Part shown: piece by piece, positions 34,185 through 42,668 of the stretch
How positions within the stretch are numbered: the stretch's first letter is position 1
How the letters are laid out: each line of letters opens with the position of its first letter
Assembly: GCA_964599695.1 (NCBI GenBank)
Contig: CAZRGP010000002.1
Location: forward strand, 62,001 to 126,000
Origin: RUG11783 sp964599695
Lineage (GTDB): Bacteria; Bacillota; Clostridia; Oscillospirales; Ruminococcaceae
Length of the DNA: 64,000 bases
Direction: 5' to 3'
Notes under the pieces: generated by a model
What the model saw: the letters and a program-made list of their open reading frames with translations, nothing else
Databases searched by the model: none
Told to the model about the DNA's origin: nothing
Made by a program: the position numbers and the translations under genes

Positions 34185-35072
34185 ATGTATTATTTTGATG
34201 ATAGCAGAAATCGGAACGTTTTAGCTCTTCTCTTTCTATGCTATGCCTTTTTAGAAAGTATTTTTTTCGGCTATGCCATGGAAGGTTTGTACGGATTTTT
34301 ATATCCCGTCTTTTTGGATATCCTATCTGTTTTTATCATATCATGCCTTAGTTATTTTTTGGATTATACTCGCAAGATGAATGTTGTTTTTATCGTTGCG
34401 GGGTTGTTTTTGGTCTCTATATTCACTTCTTTATGTCGGCTTTACTTTGATCTAGGTCCTGAAGCCGGCTTCTATGCAGTGCCTACATTATCCTTTTTTA
34501 GAGTTTTTTTCTTAAACCTGCTATTTAGTAGCGCTACTGTCCTTTTTTCAGGAATTCTCAAGATCAAGTTATCAAAAAAGTCTTTCTTATATTCAGTTGT
34601 GCCTTTCATTATTTACCTTTTGTACGTTAAATTCATTATCAAAGAATCATACTTATACGCTTTTCTGGTATTTGTGATAGCCGTTTTTTCTTTGCTATAT
34701 CTAAAGCATCTTACCGGTACTAATATACAAATCTGCACTAAACACAAAGTATTCATTGCCTTGTCTTTTGCAGTTTCTTTGGTTCTTTATTTTATCTATC
34801 AAGGAGGAATACTTCTTACAATTGAACCTGCTTCGTTTTTAAATATTATCCTTGTTTTGGCAGGAATCATTTTTGCTTTTTATAGAAAACGCCTTGGATT
34901 ATACATCGCCGAATTTTCTTCACTTCACATGGTCTTTGCGTACCTATTGGCTTTTATCCATAATGACTGTGATTTAAATATGGCATTCGGGGCTTTTCCC
35001 ATGCTGATTGTGTTTGTAACACTGTTTCTTATCAATATGAAGATAGATAATACTTTGAAGGAGGATAATTGA
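34185..35072 (+). CDS. Uncharacterised polytopic membrane protein
   Basis: A 295-residue protein, almost entirely hydrophobic, with about eight or nine predicted membrane helices and short basic loops (DYTRK, FYRKR). I recognise no family. Its stop codon overlaps the ATG of the first nucleoside hydrolase (TGATG), so a function tied to nucleoside or nucleobase transport or release is a reasonable guess but unsupported by motifs. An in-frame TTG at 34179 is an alternative start. Confidence 0.7.
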   Translation: MYYFDDSRNRNVLALLFLCYAFLESIFFGYAMEGLYGFLYPVFLDILSVFIISCLSYFLDYTRKMNVVFIVAGLFLVSIFTSLCRLYFDLGPEAGFYAVPTLSFFRVFFLNLLFSSATVLFSGILKIKLSKKSFLYSVVPFIIYLLYVKFIIKESYLYAFLVFVIAVFSLLYLKHLTGTNIQICTKHKVFIALSFAVSLVLYFIYQGGILLTIEPASFLNIILVLAGIIFAFYRKRLGLYIAEFSSLHMVFAYLLAFIHNDCDLNMAFGAFPMLIVFVTLFLINMKIDNTLKEDN

Positions 35073-36025
35073 TGAGGAAACTTATTCTCGACTGTGACAC
35101 TGGTCACGATGACGCTGCTGCTATTACTTTGTCCTTAGCAAGTCAGCAATTGGAGCTTCTAGGCGTAACTACTGTTATGGGGAATCTTCCATTAGACCAA
35201 ACATATCGAAATACCCGGGACGTGATTGCATACTTTGGAACAGGTACGCCTGTTTTAAAAGGTTCCTCCGATCCCTTATTGAGAAAAAGATGGGTCGGAT
35301 CCGAAGAAGACCGCGGCCGTTTTTTCGATAATGACGAATTGACTGACCTTCCTGAATTGAACGTTGATGCAGTTACTTGGATGAAAGACACTTTGGAAAA
35401 TAGTGAGGATAAGGTTACTCTTGTTCCTCTCGCTCCAATGACCAATATTGCAAAACTTATGACTTTCTATCCTGATCTTGTAAAAGAAAAAGTGGAATCC
35501 ATCGTCTGTATGGGCGGAGGTTACAAATTTGGTAACTCAACCGGCGCTGCAGAACTGAACATCTATGCTGATCCCGAAGCGGCACAAGCGGTATTCTCTT
35601 TCGGTATTCCAGTCGTCATGTGTGGCCTGGACGTATGTCATAATGCATACATTACCAAAAATGATTATCTTGACCACTTCAGTGATATAGATAATAAAGC
35701 CGGTCGCTTCTTTTCCAGAATCTGCGAAGATAGTTTTTCCTTTGAGGAGAGAGAGGATATTCCGGAAAGATTCAAACTATGGAAAAGACCTGGCGCGATT
35801 ATTTATGACACCGTTCCGATAATATATCTTCTTCACCCTGAAATCTTTGATACGATCCCCGCTGGCATATCTGTAGAATGTGATTCGGAATTTTGCGACG
35901 GAATGACAGTTTGTGATACAAGCACATGGAATGATACGCCTAAACCACATTCTGTAGTTATCGATCTTGACCGGCCAGCCTATATTAAGGCATTAGAAGA
36001 AGTTTTGTCGGCATCTCTTGTTTGA
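35072..36025 (+). CDS. Inosine-uridine-preferring nucleoside hydrolase family protein (1)
   Basis: A 317-residue hydrolase expected to split ribonucleosides into base and ribose. The calcium-binding N-terminus DCDTGHDDAAA and the conserved LAPMTNIAKL, CMGGGYKFGN and AELNIYADPEAA are present. The C-terminal position that usually reads His-Asp (the acid) reads Tyr-Asp (IIYDTVPIIYLL), so specificity or mechanism may differ. The RBS GGAGG is 6 bases upstream. It is coupled to the membrane protein before it and to a second paralogue after it. Confidence 0.88.
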   Translation: MRKLILDCDTGHDDAAAITLSLASQQLELLGVTTVMGNLPLDQTYRNTRDVIAYFGTGTPVLKGSSDPLLRKRWVGSEEDRGRFFDNDELTDLPELNVDAVTWMKDTLENSEDKVTLVPLAPMTNIAKLMTFYPDLVKEKVESIVCMGGGYKFGNSTGAAELNIYADPEAAQAVFSFGIPVVMCGLDVCHNAYITKNDYLDHFSDIDNKAGRFFSRICEDSFSFEEREDIPERFKLWKRPGAIIYDTVPIIYLLHPEIFDTIPAGISVECDSEFCDGMTVCDTSTWNDTPKPHSVVIDLDRPAYIKALEEVLSASLV

Positions 36026-36039
36026 TAGGAAGGTTAGCA

Positions 36040-37002
36040 ATGATGAATAACGTAACACCTTTGATTATAGATTTTGATCCCGGCCTCGATGACGCTGTTT
36101 GTTTTTTCATGATTTTAGGAAGCAAAAAATTCGATGTGCTTGGTGTTTGTCCGGTTAGCGGAAATAAAGGTCTTGAAATCACAGAATCAAACGCTCTTAA
36201 ACTGTGCGAACTTGTAGGTAGGGAAGATATTCCCGTATTAAGGGGAGCTTCGAAGGGCATTCTCAAAGGAAGGCGGACTTCCGGAAGTGTACACGGTTCT
36301 AATGGCCTTGGACGAAATGTAGTGCTTCCGGATCCAACTAAAAAAGTTGAAAAGGAATATGCTTGGGATTTTGTCTACAGAAAAGCAGTTGAATATAACG
36401 GCGCACTGGAGATCCTCGCTGTTGGTCCTTTAACTAATCTTGGAATTGCTTTTATTAAGTATCCCGAACTACATAAATTAATAAAGAGAATCGTTATAAT
36501 GGGCGGTGGATTTGCCCGAGGAAATTGGACAGCAGCTGCAGAGTTCAACATCTGGGCGGATCCGGATGCTGCCCGAATCGTTTTTGAATCTGGAGTTCCC
36601 ATGGCTATGATGGGATTAGATATTTGCGAGAAAGCAATTGTTTCTAAAGAGGATCTTTCTAGGCTAGATAATGGAGGTAAGATTTCTAGAATTGCCGCCG
36701 ATTTAATGCGTGACCGCATTATGGGAAGGCCAGAGATGACCGAAGAACAACGCAAAAAACATAAGGGAGGAATTGTATGTGACGCTGTGGCAGCTTGCTA
36801 TATGATCGATCCCGAATGCATAGAGACAGAATATGTCGAGGTCAGAGTAGAGACCAAAGGCACGCTTACTGAAGGAAAAACGTATGCCTTGAGGCCCTTT
36901 ACTGAAACTGAAACATATAATCCCAACACTTTCGCTGGTGTGTCTATCGACAGAGACCGTTTTGGTAATCTGTTAGTCGAAACGATCGCAAACCTGGACT
37001 AG
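36040..37002 (+). CDS. Inosine-uridine-preferring nucleoside hydrolase family protein (2)
   Basis: A 320-residue paralogue of the preceding gene, with DFDPGLDDAVC at the N-terminus, VGPLTNLGIAF, IMGGGFARGNWTAAAEFN and WADPDAARIVFESG. The usual His-Asp acid position reads Cys-Asp (IVCDAVAACYMIDPE). ATG 36040 is chosen because AGGAAGG lies 6 bases upstream; a TTG at 36022 is an alternative. The two copies are diverged enough to suggest different substrates, for example purine and pyrimidine nucleosides. Confidence 0.88.
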   Translation: MMNNVTPLIIDFDPGLDDAVCFFMILGSKKFDVLGVCPVSGNKGLEITESNALKLCELVGREDIPVLRGASKGILKGRRTSGSVHGSNGLGRNVVLPDPTKKVEKEYAWDFVYRKAVEYNGALEILAVGPLTNLGIAFIKYPELHKLIKRIVIMGGGFARGNWTAAAEFNIWADPDAARIVFESGVPMAMMGLDICEKAIVSKEDLSRLDNGGKISRIAADLMRDRIMGRPEMTEEQRKKHKGGIVCDAVAACYMIDPECIETEYVEVRVETKGTLTEGKTYALRPFTETETYNPNTFAGVSIDRDRFGNLLVETIANLD

Positions 37003-37020
37003 AATTTTTTAATTATAGAA

Positions 37021-37060
37021 TTAATGCAGGAATGAAGCATATCATTCCTGCATTAATTTT
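37021..37060. terminator. Terminator between nucleoside hydrolase 2 and mutY
   Basis: A 14-bp stem (TAATGCAGGAATGA / TCATTCCTGCATTA) is followed by ATTTTAT. It overlaps the last codons of mutY, which converges from the other side. Confidence 0.8.
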
Positions 37061-38088
37061 ATAAAAGCTGTGGGTAATGCATATTTCGTGGACAGTTCTT
37101 TTCTATCTGCCCAGACTAGATTGCCTGTCATTCCCGAATTGCACGTGAGATAGTATGTGGAAATGTTCCATACAAGATGAGTAAATATGTGTTTATCTTC
37201 TCGAATATCCTGCATTCCTGTTGGTGAAATATGACAGTTATTAAGCAAATAATCGTAAACACTATCGGATTCTATCCTATTTTCACAATTCGGAAATTCC
37301 CACAAATTGGCCAGCAAACCTTTATTGGGTCTTTTTCTGATCCCATATTTTCCGTCTTCTCTCTTGATTATAAATACGGTGACGTCTTTGATTGTCTTGG
37401 ATGATGTTTTTTTCTTAACTGGAAGCAATTCCACCTCGCTGTTTTTGTACGCAAAACATTCCTCAAATAAAGGGCATTCCGAACACTTAGGCTCTCCATT
37501 TGGCAAACAAATTATCTCGCCAAGCTCCATAACCGCTTGGGTCAAAGATCCTGCACAATCATTAATATATGGTGTGATCATCTCACTGATTAGCCTCTTT
37601 GTTGTTCTTTTTGAGACATCCTCATATACAGGCAAATATCTTGATACAACCCTCAGAACATTACCATCCACTGCGATCCTGTTCTGGTTATACGAAATTG
37701 CACAGATAGCATTGGCTGTGTAATCTCCGATTCCCGGGAGACGCACTAAATCTTCATAATCAGTGGGAAACCTCCCTCCAAAGTCTGACACAATCATATG
37801 CGCTGCCTTTTTCATATTTGTAGCCCGGGAATAGTATCCAAGTCCTTCCCAGCACTTCATCAAATGCTCTTCATCGCTGTTCGCTAATGCTTCAAGATCT
37901 GGATATTCAGATATGAAGGATACATACCTATCCACAACAGAAGGAATACGCGTCTGCTGAAGCATGATTTCTGAAACCCAGACATTGTATGGTTCGTTAT
38001 TGATTCTCCAGGGTAAATCACGTTTATTGCGATCGTACCACGCTAGAACAGAATCTATTAAAAATTCGATTTTATTCCCGCACGTCAT
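37042..38088 (-). CDS. mutY: A/G-specific adenine DNA glycosylase
   Basis: A 348-residue base-excision enzyme that removes adenine opposite 8-oxoguanine. It has SEIMLQQTR (catalytic Glu), GLGYYSRA, the helix-hairpin-helix LPGIGDYTANAI, the catalytic Asp in AVDGNVLR, and a C-terminal NUDIX-like 8-oxoG recognition domain. The iron-sulfur loop cysteines are spaced C-x7-C-x2-C-x5-C (ICLPNGEPKCSECP...), one residue longer than the E. coli C-x6-C form. The SD is weak. Confidence 0.94.
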   Translation of the reverse strand: MTCGNKIEFLIDSVLAWYDRNKRDLPWRINNEPYNVWVSEIMLQQTRIPSVVDRYVSFISEYPDLEALANSDEEHLMKCWEGLGYYSRATNMKKAAHMIVSDFGGRFPTDYEDLVRLPGIGDYTANAICAISYNQNRIAVDGNVLRVVSRYLPVYEDVSKRTTKRLISEMITPYINDCAGSLTQAVMELGEIICLPNGEPKCSECPLFEECFAYKNSEVELLPVKKKTSSKTIKDVTVFIIKREDGKYGIRKRPNKGLLANLWEFPNCENRIESDSVYDYLLNNCHISPTGMQDIREDKHIFTHLVWNISTYYLTCNSGMTGNLVWADRKELSTKYALPTAFIKLMQE

Positions 38089-38146
38089 TCCTGAAAAGGC
38101 CTTTTCCTGTTAAACTCTTTAGGCTAGTCTATAATAAACTTCATTA

Positions 38147-38182
38147 CACAAACAACCCCGACTATGATGAGTCGAGGTTGTC
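38147..38182 (-). terminator. Terminator of tRNA-Ser
   Basis: On the minus strand a stem (ACAACCTCGACT / AGTCGGGGTTGT, one G-U) is followed by TTTGTGT. Confidence 0.7.
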
Positions 38183-38187
38183 CTTAC

Positions 38188-38280
38188 TGGCGGAGAAGGA
38201 GGGATTCGAACCCTCGAGGCGCTTTTGACGCCTACACGATTTCCAATCGTGCGCCCTCGGCCAAGCTAGGCGACTTCTCC
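38188..38280 (-). tRNA. tRNA-Ser (anticodon GGA)
   Basis: A class II tRNA on the minus strand with a long variable arm. Acceptor GGAGAAG/CTTCTCC, G73 and CCA encoded. The anticodon stem CACGA/TCGTG encloses TTGGAAA, anticodon GGA for TCC/TCT. Confidence 0.95.
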
Positions 38281-38299
38281 ATTGGCTGAAAACTAGATT

Positions 38300-38328
38300 A
38301 GTATATCAGTCGTCTTATGATTTGTCAA
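38300..38328 (-). promoter_or_regulatory. Promoter of tRNA-Ser
   Basis: On the minus strand: TTGACA (38323-38328), a 17-base spacer and TATACT (38300-38305). Confidence 0.8.
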
Positions 38329-38415
38329 ATTATAATTATTCAAAATATAACTATATTGATAATAACAGATACAGATTATCCACATGAAGAAAAGGTTATA
38401 TAGCAATATATATTA

Positions 38416-38444
38416 TTGTTAAAAAAACAACTTTGATATAGAAT
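38416..38444 (+). promoter_or_regulatory. Probable asnS promoter
   Basis: TTGTTA (38416-38421), a 17-base spacer and TAGAAT (38439-38444). Only about 20 bases separate the start site from the asnS ATG, so there is no room for a T-box leader. Confidence 0.6.
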
Positions 38445-38469
38445 GAACTAAGTTTATGGAGGTATTTCA

Positions 38470-39867
38470 ATGGAACGTGTTGAGATCAAATCATTATTTA
38501 CAAGCACTCTGGAAAACAATGCGCTGATCACGGTCGCTGGATGGGTAAAGACTTCTAGGGAGAGCAAAAATATAGCTTTTCTGGAAGTAAATGACGGTAG
38601 TTGCTTTAAGAATCTACAGGTTATTCTCGAGGCATCCAAGTTCCATGATCAGGACGCATATAAAAAGGTAGCTAACGCTCCTGTTGGTTCTTCTGTAATT
38701 GTAAAAGGTAACCTTATCCTTACTCCCGATGCAAAACAGCCATTTGAACTCAATGCGATTGAAGCTGAAATCGTTGGAACCGTAGAAGAAGGATATCCTC
38801 TCCAGAAAAAGCGTATGACACCTGAATTTCTGCGTCAGTTCCCGCATCTTAGAGCCAGAACCAATACTTTCGGAGCAGCTTTCAGGATCAGAAGCGAAAC
38901 CGCATTTGCTATTCATCGTTTCTTCCACGACAATGGATATGTATATGTCCACACTCCCTTGATTACCGGAAGCGACGCAGAAGGTGCAGGAGCAATGTTC
39001 AGAGTAACGACATTGGACCCTTCTGACCCACCACGTTATCCGGACGGCAAAGTGGATTTCTCTCAGGACTTTTTCGGTAAGGAAACTCACCTGACTGTAT
39101 CTGGACAGCTGGAAGGGGAGAGCATGGCTCAGGCCTTCGGCAAGATTTATACATTTGGTCCTACATTCAGAGCTGAAAAATCCAACACTACCAGACATGC
39201 TGCTGAGTTTTGGATGATTGAACCTGAAATGGCTTTCTGTGATCTGGAAGGATATATGGATGTAGCTGAGGCCATGGTGAAATCCTGTGTCGCATATCTA
39301 CTTGAACATTGCCCTGATGAACTCGCATTCTTCAATCGTTTCTATGACAATGATCTTCTAGAAAGATTAAATAAACTGGTTAATTCCCAGTTCGTCCGCA
39401 TTACATATACAGAAGCGATCAAGTTGTTGGAACCTCACAATTCGGAATTTGATTTTAAAGTGTACTGGGGCTGTGACATGCAATCAGAACATGAAAGATA
39501 CCTCACAGAGAAAATCTATCATTGTCCTGTATTCGTAACAGATTATCCAAAAGAGATAAAAGCATTTTACATGCGCATGAATGAAGACGGAAAAACCGTT
39601 GCCGCTGCAGATATGTTAGTACCGGGTGTTGGAGAGTTGGTAGGAGGAAGCCAGCGTGAAGAGCGCTATGATGTTTTAGTTACCAGAATGAAAGAGTTGG
39701 GTATGAACCCTGACGACTACAAGGAGTATCTTGATCTGAGGAAATATGGCACTACGAAACATGCCGGATTTGGCCTTGGATTTGAACGTTTCCTTATGTA
39801 TGTGACAGGGATCAGTAATATTAGAGATGTTCAACTCTATCCTAGAACTTTTGGAGCACTGCAATGA
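38470..39867 (+). CDS. asnS: Asparaginyl-tRNA synthetase
   Basis: A 465-residue class IIb synthetase that charges tRNA-Asn. It has an N-terminal OB anticodon-binding domain (about 1-105), motif 2 FRAEKSNTTRHAAEFWMIE and motif 3 GFGLGFERFLMYVTG, ending QLYPRT. The long insert typical of bacterial AsnS is present. The stop codon overlaps the ATG of the aminotransferase, so the two are coupled. Confidence 0.96.
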   Translation: MERVEIKSLFTSTLENNALITVAGWVKTSRESKNIAFLEVNDGSCFKNLQVILEASKFHDQDAYKKVANAPVGSSVIVKGNLILTPDAKQPFELNAIEAEIVGTVEEGYPLQKKRMTPEFLRQFPHLRARTNTFGAAFRIRSETAFAIHRFFHDNGYVYVHTPLITGSDAEGAGAMFRVTTLDPSDPPRYPDGKVDFSQDFFGKETHLTVSGQLEGESMAQAFGKIYTFGPTFRAEKSNTTRHAAEFWMIEPEMAFCDLEGYMDVAEAMVKSCVAYLLEHCPDELAFFNRFYDNDLLERLNKLVNSQFVRITYTEAIKLLEPHNSEFDFKVYWGCDMQSEHERYLTEKIYHCPVFVTDYPKEIKAFYMRMNEDGKTVAAADMLVPGVGELVGGSQREERYDVLVTRMKELGMNPDDYKEYLDLRKYGTTKHAGFGLGFERFLMYVTGISNIRDVQLYPRTFGALQ

Positions 39868-41153
39868 TTACTTCAAAACCGCTGTCAGATTATACTTATG
39901 AAGAACTCCGTTCACTATATGATGAACTTTGTGGTGAATACTCTTCATTATGCAGTCAAAACCTGCAATTAAACATGGCACGGGGAAAACCGTCACCGGA
40001 GCAGTTGGATCTTGGAGCGGACGTTTTAGATGCGGTTACGGATATAAAAAATTGCTATGATGCAAATCATGTGGATTGCAGAAATTACAGTGACTTTTGG
40101 GGCCTCAAAGATCTGCGTCATCTTTTTTCCGAGATTATCAACGTCCCTGAATCCAACGTTCTGATTGGCGGAAACTCTTCGTTGACACTGATGTATGACA
40201 CGATTGCCAGAGCTATGTTGCATGGCGTCGCACATTCACCACGTCCCTGGGGCAAGGAAGAAAAAGTCAAAATGATATGTCCTGTACCCGGCTATGACCG
40301 TCATTATACGATCTGCGAGAGTATGGGAATTGAGATGATTCCTGTTCCGTTAACCGGTTCAGGACCGGACATGGATATTGTTGAAAGTCTTGTTTCAAAT
40401 GATCCCCTGATTAAAGGTATATGGATTATTCCTGTATATTCTAATCCCACAGGTGATGTCTATTCCTATGAAACACTATATAGACTTGCCAACATGAGTG
40501 CAAAGGCTCCCGACTTTACAATCATTTGTGACGATGCTTATCCGCTTCACACGTTGAATGGTGAATTTGCAGATCCGATTCGCTTATATGAGCTCTGCGT
40601 TGATGCCGGTTATCCGGACCGCCCAATCTTTTTTGCCTCGACCAGCAAGGTTACTTTTGCAGCTGGTGGTGTTTCTTGTATCGCCATGAGTGATGAAAAC
40701 TTCCGCATCGCTCTCCCTGCTTTGCAGGCTCAGTTTATCTGCATGGATAAGATGAATCAATTAAGACATACAAGAGCATTTCCCGATATGATTTCTCTGA
40801 AAAAACGTATGCTTGAGCATTGTTCTTTACTTGCGCCAAAATTCTCTTTGGTTGAAGAGGTGTTGGACAAAAAGCTCGCAGCCTTTGAGATCGCTAGTTG
40901 GAATCGGCCAACAGGAGGGTATTTTATTTCCTTGGTTGTAATGGAGCATACTGCGTCCAGGGTTATCCAGTTATGTAAAAATGCCGGTCTTGTTCTTACT
41001 TCTGCAGGTGCGGGATTTCCGCATTCAGTTGATCCGGACGACAAATATATCCGACTTGCTCCTTCTTTTCCATCATTGGATGAACTTGCAAAAGCAGCAG
41101 ATATTTTATCCGTGTCGGTATTATTGGCTTCTTTAGAAAAGAAGTTGAATTAA
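39864..41153 (+). CDS. MocR-type (Ic) aspartate/alanine aminotransferase
   Basis: A 429-residue PLP enzyme of the Aminotran_MocR family. It has LNMARGKPSPEQLDL near the N-terminus, the Asn/Asp cofactor residues in YSNPTGDVYSYE and IICDDAYPLH, and the PLP-binding Lys in FFASTSKVTFAAGG. The likely reaction is aspartate (or alanine) transamination in the cytoplasm. Overlap with asnS is thematically consistent with aspartate/asparagine supply but does not prove it. Confidence 0.87.
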   Translation: MITSKPLSDYTYEELRSLYDELCGEYSSLCSQNLQLNMARGKPSPEQLDLGADVLDAVTDIKNCYDANHVDCRNYSDFWGLKDLRHLFSEIINVPESNVLIGGNSSLTLMYDTIARAMLHGVAHSPRPWGKEEKVKMICPVPGYDRHYTICESMGIEMIPVPLTGSGPDMDIVESLVSNDPLIKGIWIIPVYSNPTGDVYSYETLYRLANMSAKAPDFTIICDDAYPLHTLNGEFADPIRLYELCVDAGYPDRPIFFASTSKVTFAAGGVSCIAMSDENFRIALPALQAQFICMDKMNQLRHTRAFPDMISLKKRMLEHCSLLAPKFSLVEEVLDKKLAAFEIASWNRPTGGYFISLVVMEHTASRVIQLCKNAGLVLTSAGAGFPHSVDPDDKYIRLAPSFPSLDELAKAADILSVSVLLASLEKKLN

Positions 41154-41172
41154 TTCATAACGAGGTGTTTTG

Positions 41173-41625
41173 ATGCGTTGTCCATATTGCGGTGCCTCTG
41201 ATACAAAAGTAATCGACTCCAGACCTTCTGATGATGATCTGAAGATCCGCAGAAGACGTGAGTGCATCGTGTGCGCTAAACGTTTTACGACCTATGAAGC
41301 TGTTGAAACTACTCCTCTTATTCTTGTAAAGAAAAACGGGGAAAGGGAATTATTCGACAGAGAGAAACTACTCAAAAGTATGCTGAAAGCATGCGAAAAA
41401 CGACCGATTAGCGCTGCCCAGCTCAGCGCAGTGTGCGACCGGGTTGAACGAAATCTCTTAAACCGTTTGGAAAAGGAGATATCTACCGAGATCGTTGGCG
41501 AGCTGGTAATGGATGAGCTGAAACAGATTGACAAAGTTGCATATATTCGATTTGCTTCCGTGTATCGAGATTTCAGGGATATTGAAACATTCCTCAAAGC
41601 CATCAATGAAATACAAGCAGAATAA
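41173..41625 (+). CDS. nrdR: Transcriptional repressor NrdR
   Basis: A 150-residue regulator of ribonucleotide reductase genes. The N-terminal zinc ribbon (MRCPYCGAS ... ECIVCAKRFTTYE) is followed by an ATP-cone that senses ATP/dATP. ATG 41173 with GAGGTG upstream is used; a TTG codon just before it gives one extra residue. No NrdR boxes or nrd genes were noticed in the window. Confidence 0.95.
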   Translation: MRCPYCGASDTKVIDSRPSDDDLKIRRRRECIVCAKRFTTYEAVETTPLILVKKNGERELFDREKLLKSMLKACEKRPISAAQLSAVCDRVERNLLNRLEKEISTEIVGELVMDELKQIDKVAYIRFASVYRDFRDIETFLKAINEIQAE

Positions 41626-41632
41626 AAAAACT

Positions 41633-41662
41633 GAGCCCGTTTTCTAAACGGGCTCTTGTTGT
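41633..41662 (+). terminator. Terminator after nrdR
   Basis: A 10-bp stem (GAGCCCGTTT / AAACGGGCTC) is followed by TTGTTGT. Confidence 0.8.
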
Positions 41663-41682
41663 GAACAAGTGTTTCCTTCAGA

Positions 41683-41711
41683 TTGCATCTTTTCTTACGT
41701 TTCACTATAAT
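41683..41711 (+). promoter_or_regulatory. Promoter of hprK-murB-whiA-dnaE-ligA
   Basis: TTGCAT (41683-41688), a 17-base spacer and TATAAT (41706-41711), about 28 bases before the hprK ATG. Confidence 0.7.
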
Positions 41712-41738
41712 TTTAATAGAATTCTGGAGGTGAATCCT

Positions 41739-42656
41739 ATGAACTATTTTGTGCCTGTCACTAGCTTTATTAATGAGCTTCATTTGGATGTTATCCACAA
41801 TTCCAGTGATATTGACGATAGAAATATACTTATTCCTGATGTCAGCAGACCCGGAATGATGCTTCTTGGTTTCCGTCAGCATTTTGATCCGAGAAGGATA
41901 CAGATAATCGGACTAATGGAGTATTCCTATCTGGAAGGGTTGAATTCCACCGAACGTTATTATCACCTCGAGAGATTCTTCTGCGAACATCCTGTACTAG
42001 TTGTCCTTACGAGAAATCTGTCAGTTTTTGATGAAATGAGAGATCTCGCTATTAAATATGATGTCCCTCTGTTAGGCTGCTCTACGAGTACGTCCGAGTT
42101 TATGTCCGCGGCTATTTCTTATCTCAATGTTGAACTTGCACCGCGCACGCTGATGCACGGCGAACTAGTTGAAATATACGGTGAAGGTATTCTAATCGTA
42201 GGTGAAAGCGGAGTAGGTAAGAGCGAAACAGCTATTGAGTTGATTAAACGCGGTCATAGACTTATCGCTGACGACTCAGTAGAACTTAGAAGAGTCTCCG
42301 AAAAAACTATTGTCGGTAAATCTCCGGATAATATACGATACTTTTCCGAATTAAGGGGGATTGGTATTGTAAATGTCAAACAGTTATTCGGAGTTGGCTC
42401 TATCAATATTACAGAGCGCGTAGAACTTGTAGTACATCTTGAGGAGTGGGACTCCAATAAGAGTTATTCCAAGATAGGAATGGGCACTGAAACTACAAAC
42501 ATCCTGGGGTTGGAAATACCCATGATCACAATACCAGTACGCCCCGGCCGAAATCTGGCTGTTATATTGGAAGTTGCTGCAATGAACTTCAGGAATCTCA
42601 AACTAGGATATGATGCGGAGCAAGAACTTTTAGACAACCTTGGTCTTGTAAAGTAA
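41739..42656 (+). CDS. hprK: HPr kinase/phosphorylase
   Basis: A 305-residue enzyme that phosphorylates and dephosphorylates Ser46 of HPr, linking sugar status to carbon catabolite control. It has Walker A GESGVGKSETAIEL, ADDSVELRR, GIGIVNVKQLFG and the C-terminal K-rich end. The start is set by RBS GGAGGTG before ATG 41739; the frame stays open further upstream without an RBS. It is the first gene of a five-gene run. Confidence 0.95.
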   Translation: MNYFVPVTSFINELHLDVIHNSSDIDDRNILIPDVSRPGMMLLGFRQHFDPRRIQIIGLMEYSYLEGLNSTERYYHLERFFCEHPVLVVLTRNLSVFDEMRDLAIKYDVPLLGCSTSTSEFMSAAISYLNVELAPRTLMHGELVEIYGEGILIVGESGVGKSETAIELIKRGHRLIADDSVELRRVSEKTIVGKSPDNIRYFSELRGIGIVNVKQLFGVGSINITERVELVVHLEEWDSNKSYSKIGMGTETTNILGLEIPMITIPVRPGRNLAVILEVAAMNFRNLKLGYDAEQELLDNLGLVK

Positions 42657-42668
42657 AGTGCGATAAAC

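Noticed and set aside
38376..38384. Perfect DnaA-box 9-mer TTATCCACA upstream of asnS
   Set aside because: Only one box is seen, with no cluster and no dnaA/dnaN nearby, so it does not support an origin.
38282..38469. Possible T-box leader before asnS
   Set aside because: The promoter at 38416-38444 leaves only about 20 bases of leader, and no T-box sequence is seen.
41661..41738. Longer HprK start
   Set aside because: The upstream frame crosses the nrdR terminator and promoter region; GGAGGTG supports ATG 41739.
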